A stretch of DNA of 10,089 nt from Conexibacter sp. GTDB lineage: Bacteria > Actinomycetota > Thermoleophilia > Solirubrobacterales > Solirubrobacteraceae. The notes below the pieces were generated by a model, which had not been told where the DNA came from, did no database searches, and was given only the letters and a program-made list of their open reading frames with translations. The stretch is from the NCBI GenBank assembly GCA_025964295.1, contig JAOPZD010000217.1:1-10089 (forward strand), written 5' to 3'. Made by a program: the position numbers and the translations under genes. Numbering within the stretch: position 1 is the stretch's first letter; each line of letters starts with the position of its first letter. Below, in pieces: positions 1-5,746 of this stretch.

Positions 1-1
1 C

Positions 2-229
2 GGCGCAGGCCCGGCAGCGCCCACGCCCGTGTTCGTCACGATCAACGTGCCGCCCGCGCCCGCCGCTCCCGGCGCGGTGAACGGGGCCGCGCCGGCAGCC
101 CCCAAGAGCACGACGAAGCCCAAGTCGAAGAAGAAGAGCTCGACGAAGAAGCGCAAGAGCTCGAAGAAGAAGAAGAACACCAAGAAGCGCACGGGCTCGA
201 AGAAGCACACGTCCACGGGCAGGCGCTAG
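2..229 (+). CDS. C-terminal end of an unidentified protein with a lysine-rich tail (5' truncated by window)
   Basis: An open frame enters from the left edge and ends at TAG 227-229, giving about 75 visible residues. The first part is Ala/Pro/Gly-rich, with a short beta-like stretch (VFVTINVPP) followed by a flexible linker. The last 35-40 residues are almost only Lys, Ser, Thr and Arg in runs such as SKKK, TKKR and SKKKK, ending in GRR. Such basic tails occur in bacterial nucleic-acid-binding proteins (histone-H1-like, HU extensions) and also at the ends of some secreted or envelope-bound actinobacterial proteins, so the tail alone does not define a function. The strictly AAG lysine codons suit this GC-rich genome. 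A GTG at 29 lies in frame, but the frame is open upstream of it, so I treat the gene as running in from outside. Its main domain is not in the window and I cannot name it. Confidence 0.7.
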   Translation, partial: GAGPAAPTPVFVTINVPPAPAAPGAVNGAAPAAPKSTTKPKSKKKSSTKKRKSSKKKKNTKKRTGSKKHTSTGRR

Positions 230-344
230 CGCTCGCGTCAGACGGGGTCGACTCGCACGCCGAGCCGGCCCCGCCGTCCGACAACTCGTCAGACCGACGG
301 ATTCCGAGCCTCCCGAGCCACGCCTCCGATCCTGGCCCGGAACG

Positions 345-374
345 ACGAAAGGCCCGCCTGAGCGGGCCTTTCGT
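345..374. terminator. Perfect 13-bp hairpin, probable intrinsic terminator
   Basis: Bases 345-357 and 362-374 are exact reverse complements (arm acgaaaggcccgc) around a 4-base loop, CTGA. The stem is GC-rich in its inner half and has AAA/TTT near its base. Read on the minus strand, it is followed by CGTTCC; with the end of the stem this gives TTTCGTCGTT, the same tail that follows the tRNA-Ala terminator at 5611-5632. It lies 6 bp beyond the tRNA-like fragment at 380-400, in the position a tRNA terminator would occupy. It may therefore be the original terminator of a tRNA gene, and it could also stop transcription from the lysine-rich gene ending at 229. There is no long T-run in either direction. 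Confidence 0.65.
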
Positions 375-379
375 GTGAG

Positions 380-400
380 TGGAGCTCGTCGGGCTCGAAC
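380..400 (-). repeat. tRNA-Ala 3'-end fragment, candidate attachment-site repeat
   Basis: Positions 380-400 match the last 21 bases of the intact tRNA-Ala at 5642-5662 with one mismatch (387 C against 5649 A), in the same orientation. The match runs from the discriminator base through the 3' acceptor strand and 3' T-stem to the T-loop, then stops: the bases that would form the 5' half of the T-stem do not pair, so this is not a functional tRNA. A copied tRNA 3' end is the usual scar left by tyrosine-recombinase elements that integrate into tRNA genes. The interval to the intact tRNA is 5.26 kb and carries accessory-type genes. No integrase gene is seen, so the attachment-site reading is inference; decay of a second tRNA gene is the alternative. 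Confidence 0.55.
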
Positions 401-473
401 TGCCGGGGATTCGTGGCGACTCCCGGGGCGTCAGGCACGCCTGGTGGTTGAGGATCCTGGCCAGGGCGATGCC

Positions 474-499
474 TGGTACCCGAGTGGTACCGTTATGGG
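474..499 (+). promoter_or_regulatory. mazE operator/promoter: tandem TGGTACC boxes and leaderless -10
   Basis: Two copies of TGGTACC lie at 474-480 and 485-491, each containing the palindrome GGTACC, 11 bp apart, about one helical turn. That spacing suits cooperative binding of ribbon-helix-helix dimers, the fold predicted for the antitoxin encoded next. The hexamer TACCGT at 488-493 overlaps the second box and fits the actinobacterial -10 consensus TAnnnT. It ends 6 bases before the ATG at 500, so the transcript probably begins at or next to the start codon, and no Shine-Dalgarno is present. A repressor on the boxes would cover the -10, giving autorepression. No good -35 is visible. Confidence 0.5.
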
Positions 500-733
500 A
501 TGAGCAAGCAGATCGCGGTGCGGCTGTCGGACGAATTGGTGGCGTTCGTCGACGAGGTGGTGGAGTCCGGCGCCGAGCGCAGTCGGGCGGCGGTGGTGTC
601 CCGAGCCCTGACGCGCGAGCGCCGGCGAGCGATCGCCGCGCGCGATGCGGAGATCCTCTCGCGCACCGGGCCGGATCCCGAGCTGCAGGGGCTGGCCGAG
701 CACGCCGTTGGGCTGCCGTCCGACCTAGCTTGA
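500..733 (+). CDS. mazE: MazE-type antitoxin, ribbon-helix-helix
   Basis: The 77-residue product begins MSKQIAVRLSDELVAFVDEVV, the short beta-strand plus amphipathic helix of ribbon-helix-helix DNA-binding proteins. A second helix follows (about 28-45, with SRAAVVSRALTRERRR), then a loose acidic/hydrophobic C-terminus (about 50-77) of the type that wraps and blocks a MazF dimer. It should bind the paired toxin and repress its own operon. Its stop overlaps the toxin start by one base (TGATG at 731-735), so the two are translationally coupled and made antitoxin first. The ATG is favoured because the RHH begins right after it and the -10 hexamer sits 6 bases upstream. Family assignment rests on fold pattern and partner; the symbol is used in the generic actinobacterial mazEF sense. 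Confidence 0.85.
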   Translation: MSKQIAVRLSDELVAFVDEVVESGAERSRAAVVSRALTRERRRAIAARDAEILSRTGPDPELQGLAEHAVGLPSDLA

Positions 734-1032
734 TGCGACCGATCCACGTCGCCCGCCTCGACAAGGCGCGACCGGTGCTGGTCCTCACGCGCGAGCTCGT
801 CCGCCCGCACCTCACGACCGTCACGGTCGCTCCGATCACCACCACGATCCGCGGCCTCTCGACCGAGGTCCTGGTCGACGCCGCCAACGGCCTCGCCGGA
901 CGGTCGGTCGTCAGCTGCGACAACATCACCACGATCCCCGCGGGCTGGTTGGGCGAGCACATCGGGGCGCTCCTTGACCATCAAGAGCAGTTGCTCAGCG
1001 ACGCCATCCGCGCTGCGTTCGACCTCGACTGA
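733..1032 (+). CDS. mazF: MazF/PemK-family endoribonuclease toxin
   Basis: The 99-residue product matches the short actinobacterial MazF pattern. It has an N-terminal beta-strand with the RP-V-LVLTRE motif (about 14-21), then TVTVAPITTTIRGL (29-42), then GLAGRSVVSCDNITTI (about 52-67), and a closing helix ending AFDLD. MazF proteins are dimeric SH3-like-barrel ribonucleases that cut mRNA (some cut tRNA or rRNA) at short motifs, usually using a conserved Arg near the first loop and a Thr/Ser in the PITTT region; both are present here. The frame is open upstream to 379, but that extension reads through the antitoxin and the tRNA fragment and is not protein-like, so the ATG overlapping the antitoxin stop is the start. 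The cut site cannot be predicted. The gene appears intact, so the pair is probably functional. Confidence 0.88.
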   Translation: MRPIHVARLDKARPVLVLTRELVRPHLTTVTVAPITTTIRGLSTEVLVDAANGLAGRSVVSCDNITTIPAGWLGEHIGALLDHQEQLLSDAIRAAFDLD

Positions 1033-1080
1033 GCGGTCGTTTGAAGACGGCGCATGGGCCGCGCCGCGTCCCCAACATGG

Positions 1081-1410
1081 CCACGTGAGTCGCAGTTCGC
1101 CGCGCTGCCCGTGTTCCACGTGGCGCCCCCGCCGGTCCCAACCCGCCCCCGCAACGACGAAACCCGTCTTCTTGGTGTAGCGCTCGAAGGCGGCGCGCCA
1201 GGCGGACGAGACCGTCCGACTTCCCAAGGCGTAGTAGTTGGCTCGGTCGTGTGTTCCGGGCAGCCAGGTCCATTGGGGCGTCGGCAGTCCGTCGCACAGA
1301 GCTGCCATGTGGGTGACGGTTCGAACGATCTGATCGACCCGGCTGGCCGCGCGTCGGTGGTTACCGATCTGCCGGGCGCGGACGAGGTCCTCCGCGCAGG
1401 CGGTCCTCAT
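1081..1410 (-). pseudogene. Probable remnant of an unrecognised gene (hypothetical)
   Basis: On the minus strand, the frame starting at ATG 1408-1410 (MRTACAEDLVRARQIGNHRR) gives about 110 protein-like residues. They include a central Trp/Tyr-rich segment, WTWLPGTHDRANYYALGSRT, then VSSAWRAAFERYTKKTGFVV. Codons here are mainly G/C-ending (TAC TAC, AAG AAG, GCC), as in a real gene of this genome. Beyond about 1080 the composition stops looking protein-like, yet the frame has no stop until 493, inside mazF and mazE. The genuine C-terminus therefore appears lost or frameshifted. There is no Shine-Dalgarno or clear -10 before the ATG. I do not recognise a family. It lies inside the tRNA-bounded interval with other debris. 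It could be a short real gene whose end I misplace. Confidence 0.35.
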
Positions 1411-1495
1411 GTACACGGGTAACGCACAGTCGCGCCCCGAATTCGACGCGCGGACGGTGCCCGCCCGGGCGAGGCGCCACGTGTCCTCAACCGCA

Positions 1496-3841
1496 TCAAC
1501 ATGGTTCGCCCGCCGCAGCGGGCTGGCGCGTCGGGGCAGGCTCGGGCCGTCCGATGAGGTAGCCCTGGGCGAGGTCGCAGTCCAGCAGGCGCAGGGCGTC
1601 GTACTGGTCTGCGGTCTCGATGCCCTCGCCAACGACCGCGAGGCCGAGGCTGTGGCCCATGCCGACGAGGGCGGTGACGATGGCGACGTCGTCGTGGTCG
1701 GTGGGAAGGCCGTCGACGAAGGAGCGGTCGATCTTGATGGCCTTGATCGGATAGCGCTTGAGGACTGCGAGCGAGGAGTATCCGGTGCCGAAGTCGTCGA
1801 GGGCGATGTGGACGCCCAGGTCGTCGATGGCGCGGATGGTCCGCATCGTGGTGTCGTCGGAGGCCAGCAGCGACGTCTCGGTGATCTCGAGGTACAGGCG
1901 GTCGGCGCTGAGGTCGTTGGCGCGCATCGCCGAGGCGACCGCATCCGGGAAGGCCGGGTCGCGCAGCTGCTGGGCGGAGACGTTGATGCCGAGCTGCAGC
2001 CCGTGTCCGTGGTGGGCGGCGCTGAGTGCCGGCAGGTCGGCGCAGGCCGCGTTGAGGACCCAGGCGCCGATCTCGCCGATGAGGCCCGTCTGCTCGGCAA
2101 TCGGGATGAACTCGTCGGGGCCGACCTGGCCGAACTCCGGATGGCCCCACCGGACCAAGGCTTCGACCGCCACCGCATGGCCGTCCGTGAAGCTCTTCAG
2201 CGGCTGGTAGACGAGGCTGAGCTCGTCGCGCTCGATCGCGTGGCGCAGCGCGTTCTCGATCAGCAGCCGCCGGGTCAGCGCCGCCGAGTCGGTGCTATCG
2301 CCGAAGGCGTACTGATTGCCGCCGCGCGACTTGGCCATGTACATGGCGGTGTCGGCGCGGCGGATCGCCGTGTCGGCGCCAACGCCGGGCTCGGCGACCA
2401 CGGTGATGCCGATGCTTGCGGTCACGGCGATCTCGCAGCGATGCGGCGGTGCCGACAGCGGCGCGCGGAGCGCCGACAGGAGGCGGCGGGCCATGTCGGC
2501 GGCGTGCTCGTCGCCGCCGGCCGAGGCAATCAAGAACTCCTCGCCGCCTTGCCGGGCCAACAGGTCGGCGGGTCCGACGCAGTCGCGCAGGCGACACGCC
2601 GCCTGCTGGATGACGAGGTTGCCCGTCTCGTGCCCGAAGAGGTCGTTGATGGGCTTGACCCGGTCGAGGTCGATGAACAGCACCGATACCGGCGAGGCGG
2701 CCAAGCCGTGGTGCGCGAGCAGCTCGTCGAGGCGGCCGCTCGCCGTGTCACGGTTGGTCAGCCCGGTGAGGCCGTCGTGGGTGGCGTCGAAGACGAGCCG
2801 GTCGCTGGACTGGCGGCGCTGGATGGCGATCCCGGCGAGCTTGGCGGCGTCGCGCAGGAAGCGCCGATCGTCGTCGGTCGGCGACCGTGGCTGATGGCCG
2901 TAGACGCCAAAGGAGCCCAGGACGGTGCCGTCGCCGGCCAGGATCGGAAACGACCAGCAGTGCCGGAGCCCGAGCGGGTCGGTGAGGTGGCGAAACCCGT
3001 CCCAGCGCCCGTCCTGGTGGAGGTCGGCGCTGATCGTCTCCTGTCCGAACCACGCGGCGGCGCCGCAGGAGCCGACCTCGGGCCCGATGCCGACACCGTC
3101 GAGCGCCTCCTGATAGGAGGCGGGCAGGCTCGAGGCGGCACCGTGGAACAGCATGCCGCGCTCGGCGTCGAGGAGCAGGATCGAGCCTTGCAGGTCGGGG
3201 TCGTGCGTCTCGATGCTGACGACGATCGCCTCCAGGATCGCGGGCAGAGGGCGGTCGGATGCGATCAGCTCGTGGATGCGGTTGTGTGCCTCCATCAGCG
3301 CGGCCGCGCGTGCCACGTCGACGGCGGCGATGCGTAGGGCGATCTCGTGCGAGAGGCCCTCGGTGAGCTTGTCCAGCAGGCGCAGCTCGGCCGGGTCCCA
3401 TAGCCGCGGCTCGGATCCGATGACGCACAGGGCCCCGAGCGGCTGACCCGACACGACGATCGGCGACCCCGCGTAGGCGACCACGCCCAGCTCCTCGATG
3501 GCGGGGTTGGTCTGCAGCTCGTCGTGGCGACGGGCGTCGCCGACCGCGAGCTGCTGGCCGCCCGTCACCACGTACTGGCAGAAGGAGTGCGTGAGCGGCG
3601 TGCCTCGATCCTGCGCCGCCCATCCGCGCAACCCGAAGACGCTCTTGAAGAACTGGCGCTGGTCGTCGACGAGCGAGATCAACGCGATCGGCGCCTGCAG
3701 GGCCTCGGCCGCCACCTCCGCCCAGCGATCGAGATTCTCCTCGCGGGAGGAGTCCATGAGGTCGGTCAGCCCGAGGACGCGCAGCCGCTCGGAGTCGGTC
3801 AGGGCGTCGCGCACGTGAGAGGCGATGTAGCGGTGGGGCAT
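1496..3841 (-). CDS. GAF-GAF-GGDEF-EAL cyclic-di-GMP synthase/phosphodiesterase
   Basis: This 781-residue soluble protein has four domains and no membrane segment or signal peptide. GAF 1 (about 30-170) carries SLVDDQRQFFKS and SFCQYVV, typical of sensory GAFs fused to GGDEF proteins. GAF 2 (about 190-342) carries GSCGAAAW and the GLRHCWSFPIL segment. The GGDEF domain (about 350-512) has the metal-binding DLDR (391-394), K-IND--GH and GGEEF (432-436), so diguanylate cyclase activity is plausible. The inhibitory I-site RxxD is absent (GPAD at 423-426). The EAL domain (about 525-765) keeps EALVRW (560-565), N620, E652, DDFGTGYSS (682-690), KID (703-705), EGIET (739-743) and QGY, as expected of an active phosphodiesterase. 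It may make and degrade c-di-GMP according to GAF signals. No Shine-Dalgarno precedes the ATG, but the residues just after it match the family's usual N-terminus. It stands alone on its strand. Confidence 0.93.
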   Translation of the reverse strand: MPHRYIASHVRDALTDSERLRVLGLTDLMDSSREENLDRWAEVAAEALQAPIALISLVDDQRQFFKSVFGLRGWAAQDRGTPLTHSFCQYVVTGGQQLAVGDARRHDELQTNPAIEELGVVAYAGSPIVVSGQPLGALCVIGSEPRLWDPAELRLLDKLTEGLSHEIALRIAAVDVARAAALMEAHNRIHELIASDRPLPAILEAIVVSIETHDPDLQGSILLLDAERGMLFHGAASSLPASYQEALDGVGIGPEVGSCGAAAWFGQETISADLHQDGRWDGFRHLTDPLGLRHCWSFPILAGDGTVLGSFGVYGHQPRSPTDDDRRFLRDAAKLAGIAIQRRQSSDRLVFDATHDGLTGLTNRDTASGRLDELLAHHGLAASPVSVLFIDLDRVKPINDLFGHETGNLVIQQAACRLRDCVGPADLLARQGGEEFLIASAGGDEHAADMARRLLSALRAPLSAPPHRCEIAVTASIGITVVAEPGVGADTAIRRADTAMYMAKSRGGNQYAFGDSTDSAALTRRLLIENALRHAIERDELSLVYQPLKSFTDGHAVAVEALVRWGHPEFGQVGPDEFIPIAEQTGLIGEIGAWVLNAACADLPALSAAHHGHGLQLGINVSAQQLRDPAFPDAVASAMRANDLSADRLYLEITETSLLASDDTTMRTIRAIDDLGVHIALDDFGTGYSSLAVLKRYPIKAIKIDRSFVDGLPTDHDDVAIVTALVGMGHSLGLAVVGEGIETADQYDALRLLDCDLAQGYLIGRPEPAPTRQPAAAGEPC

Positions 3842-4137
3842 GGAACCGATCCGGCTGGGCGGGCCTGGCGATCGAGGGTCGGGACGCCGCGACCCTGTGG
3901 GCGTAACGGGCGGCGGAGGACGGGGCCGGTCGCCAGGAGGGCCGGCGAGCGGGGACAGGCTTGACCTTACCCGCTATGCTGATCCTCAGCCATTGATCAT
4001 CGACGCAGAGCGGTTGGGTGGACGGATGTTGAGAACGACCACCACCAGCATCGACAGGCTCCCGCGGTCCGTGACGCGGGCGGTCGGCGCCGGGCGTGCG
4101 GCTCGCATTTCCGCATCGCCGCTGGCAGGCAGTTTTT
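3842..4137. other. Non-coding stretch upstream of the c-di-GMP gene
   Basis: No convincing gene is visible in these roughly 300 bases. The frames that stay open are antisense or GC-driven and lack protein character. The stretch presumably holds the promoter of the minus-strand GGDEF-EAL gene. A minus-strand TAAGGT (3964-3969) fits TAnnnT and would give a leader of about 115 bases, but I see no matching -35, so this is only a guess. The right part joins the broken Shedu-like fragment. A T5 run at 4133-4137 (A5 on the minus strand) marks the point where that fragment stops resembling its family. A minus-strand frame ending at TGA 3986-3988 could continue it after a one-base shift, but it shows no recognisable domain. 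Confidence 0.4.
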
Positions 4138-4371
4138 GCCCTGTAGCGCTGGCTGACTCACCACGGCTCCCGGGTACGCCCCATGTCCCGTCATCCCCGG
4201 AAAGGCGCCGGGGATGAGCGGCGGATGCTCCTCGAGGAACCGCTGCATCTCGCTCTCGCCTGGGTCCTTGTCGAGCAGCGCCGCAAACTCAGACGTAACG
4301 AGATCCTCGTAGTCCGCCCAGGGCATCGGCGGCGGTCCGTCGTCGGCTGGTGGTTCGGGCGGGAGACGCAT
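4138..4371 (-). pseudogene. Truncated Shedu-like (DUF4263) defence protein, N-terminal fragment
   Basis: From ATG 4369-4371 the minus strand encodes MRLPPEPPADDG, then a block that I recognise as the N-terminal region of Shedu/DUF4263 proteins: FAALLDKDPGESEMQRFLEE, HPPLIPGAF and GHGAYPGAVVSQPAL. In intact relatives this leads into a PDF-W segment and then a PD-(D/E)XK nuclease domain. Here the likeness ends after about 78 residues, at an A5 homopolymer; the same frame runs on to 3997 as Cys/Arg-rich sequence unlike any domain I know, and no nuclease core is present. Shedu is a known anti-phage system, so this is most likely a dead defence gene. The frame is open upstream to 4515, but that part reads through a tRNA-like patch and is not protein-like. 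The family call rests on remembered motif pattern, not a search. Confidence 0.5.
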
Positions 4372-4564
4372 AGCCAGATGATCGGCGATCGCGGCGCCCC
4401 GTGCGGCGGATCGTCCGAGACCATGGCTCGCCGGGGCTGCCTCGTCCCGACCCCCGGCACTGGGACTCGAACGCGTGTTCCGAGATAACGTTCGGAGACG
4501 CCCTCCAACCTCCATACGGCTCGCGAGTTCTAGGACGTCAGGAGCAGGGTGGCGACGGCATTGC

Positions 4565-5332
4565 CTACGCGCGTCGCAGCTGACGGCGGGATCGCTGCGC
4601 CACGCCGTTGAGGAACAGACCTATGAGAACCACCCCGAGCACGGCTTCGAGCCCGACGAGGAGCCGTGCCGTTGTGGTGATTGGCGTGATGTCGCCAAAG
4701 CCCAGCGTCGTAATCGTCACTGCGCTGAGGTACAGGTAGCGCCAGTACGGCTCGCCTGCCGCCGATGGATCCCCGAGCGAGGCGTCATAGAACTCGTATA
4801 GCTCGCCGATGACGTTGAACGGAAGGTCGAACATGCCATGCGGGAACAACGCGCTTGCTGGAACCTGACTCTGATTCCGCAGGGTCTCGGGTCCGTCGTA
4901 GGCCGTGACCGGTAGCTGCTCGCCTGGACCCGTCGTCGACAACTGCGGGGCGCTGAAGCCCGCCCCTCCGAGTAACATGTACTGGTTGAAGACCTCGAAG
5001 CCGGAGCCACCGGTCGCGAAACCGTCGACCCGGATGCGGATCGAGCTTCCGATCACCTCGACGTCCTCGATGGCGTCCTGCCGAAGTTCGAGCATCGTGC
5101 CCACGGCATCGCGGTACTTGTGGCCTTTGACCTTCGGCAAGTCGTTGCTGAGCTCTGCAGCAAGCGCTGCTCGGTCGGTCAGCAGGCTTCGCTCGTACTG
5201 CATGTTGGTGTCGTGGAAGCTTCCGCGGTCGAGCGCGGCGTAGTAGATGAAGGCGAACGTCGGGACCAGCAGTAGGTATAGCGTTCCGGCAACGAGGGGT
5301 GTAGCAAAAGGCTTGCGGAGGGCAGCGCGCAC
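4565..5332 (-). CDS. Two-TM potassium channel with large ectodomain
   Basis: The 255-residue product has a short basic N-terminus, TM1 at about 12-34, a long hydrophilic region (about 35-194), a pore helix leading to the filter TITTLGFGD (206-214), TM2 at about 221-244, and a short basic tail (QRSRRQLRRA). The filter and TM2 place it in the Ion_trans_2 (KcsA-like) family; TLGFGD is a close variant of TVGFGD, so K+ selectivity is likely, as a tetramer in the inner membrane. The 160-residue segment between TM1 and the pore would face outside, whereas KcsA has only a short turret there. No RCK or nucleotide-binding domain follows. The start is GTG; no Shine-Dalgarno is seen, and a minus-strand TAGGGT (5344-5349) 11 bases upstream could be the -10 of a very short leader. 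Local GC looks lower than in leuS. Confidence 0.85.
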   Translation of the reverse strand: MRAALRKPFATPLVAGTLYLLLVPTFAFIYYAALDRGSFHDTNMQYERSLLTDRAALAAELSNDLPKVKGHKYRDAVGTMLELRQDAIEDVEVIGSSIRIRVDGFATGGSGFEVFNQYMLLGGAGFSAPQLSTTGPGEQLPVTAYDGPETLRNQSQVPASALFPHGMFDLPFNVIGELYEFYDASLGDPSAAGEPYWRYLYLSAVTITTLGFGDITPITTTARLLVGLEAVLGVVLIGLFLNGVAQRSRRQLRRA

Positions 5333-5540
5333 GAGGTGGCGGCACCCTACTGGTGAGCGCTCAGCGGAGGCGACCGGACGCCGACCGACGGCGTTGACCG
5401 CCCTCGCGGCTCCTGGTGTCGAGTGGACGGGTACGAGCAGGTCGGTCAGTTCGTCGTCGCTGGCGTGCGAACTCGTGAATTTCGCCGAAGAAAGCGCTCG
5501 CTGCGCACGACGGATTGCGGCGGATAGGTGGCGATTCGCG

Positions 5541-5569
5541 GCGTTTCAGGCACCTAGTGCCTGAAACGC
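5541..5569. repeat. Perfect 13-bp inverted repeat in a 309-bp intergenic gap
   Basis: Bases 5541-5553 (gcgtttcaggcac) are the exact reverse complement of 5557-5569, around a 3-base centre, CTA. It lies in the gap between the channel gene (starts 5332) and tRNA-Ala (ends 5642). The rest of that gap holds no gene; frames that stay open there are by-products of the tRNA sequence. No T-run follows on either side, so it is not a standard intrinsic terminator. It might be an operator, a REP-like dispersed palindrome, a recombination site at the island edge, or a hairpin acting in the tRNA 3' trailer. Confidence 0.6.
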
Positions 5570-5610
5570 GGAGCCAAACTCGGCTTGAAACACGCGCTCC
5601 GAAACGACGA

Positions 5611-5632
5611 AACCCCCGCTTCCGCGGGGGTT
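5611..5632 (-). terminator. Terminator of tRNA-Ala
   Basis: A 9-bp perfect stem, aacccccgc (5611-5619) with gcgggggtt (5624-5632), encloses the loop TTCC. On the minus strand it begins 10 bases after the tRNA 3' end and is followed by a T-rich tail (end of stem plus TCGTCGTTTC). Position, GC-rich stem and tail fit intrinsic termination of the tRNA transcript. Confidence 0.75.
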
Positions 5633-5641
5633 CCGTACCGA

Positions 5642-5714
5642 TGGAGCTAGTCGGGCTCGAACCGACGACCTCCTGCATGCCATGCAGGCGCTCTCCCAGC
5701 TGAGCTATAGCCCC
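5642..5714 (-). tRNA. tRNA-Ala (anticodon GGC)
   Basis: The minus strand folds into a complete 73-nt cloverleaf. The acceptor stem is GGGGCTA with TAGCTCC, discriminator A; the D-arm is GCTC/GAGC; the anticodon stem is CCTGC/GCAGG with loop ATGGCAT; the T-stem is GTCGG/CCGAC with loop TTCGAGC. The anticodon GGC (5679-5681) reads alanine codon GCC, and the G3:U70 wobble pair, the main alanine identity element, is present. CCA is not encoded and must be added after transcription. It sits 32 bp downstream of the coiled-coil gene on the same strand. Its last 21 bases recur, with one change, at 380-400. Confidence 0.97.
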
Positions 5715-5726
5715 AGGTCGCAGCAC

Positions 5727-5732
5727 AGCTTA
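5727..5732 (-). promoter_or_regulatory. Possible -10 box for tRNA-Ala
   Basis: Minus-strand TAAGCT fits the TAnnnT -10 consensus and lies 12 bases before the mature tRNA 5' end, giving a 5-base leader if transcription starts 6-7 bases downstream. No clear -35 is visible, and read-through from the coiled-coil gene is also possible. Confidence 0.35.
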
Positions 5733-5746
5733 ACAGCGATCCCGGC

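Noticed and set aside
379..732. Long plus-strand extension of the mazF frame upstream of its ATG
   Set aside because: It reads through the tRNA fragment and mazE in another frame; the peptide is Arg/Gly filler, and the ATG overlapping the mazE stop fits TA operon structure.
1409..3337. 642-aa plus-strand open frame opposite the GGDEF-EAL gene
   Set aside because: Antisense mirror of a clear coding gene in GC-rich DNA; its sequence is Val/Gly/Ala/Asp filler without domains.
345..5632. CRISPR array or tandem phage-type repeats
   Set aside because: No regularly spaced repeats were found; the only long repeats are the tRNA-end pair and single hairpins.
5515..5703. 62-aa plus-strand open frame ending in MELVGLEPTTSCMPCRRSPS
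   Set aside because: Translation of the tRNA-Ala antisense strand, another common annotation artefact.
5361..5726. 121-aa minus-strand open frame beginning MLRPGAIAQLGERLHGMQEV
   Set aside because: This is the well-known false peptide produced by translating a tRNA gene; it spans tRNA-Ala, its terminator and the palindrome.
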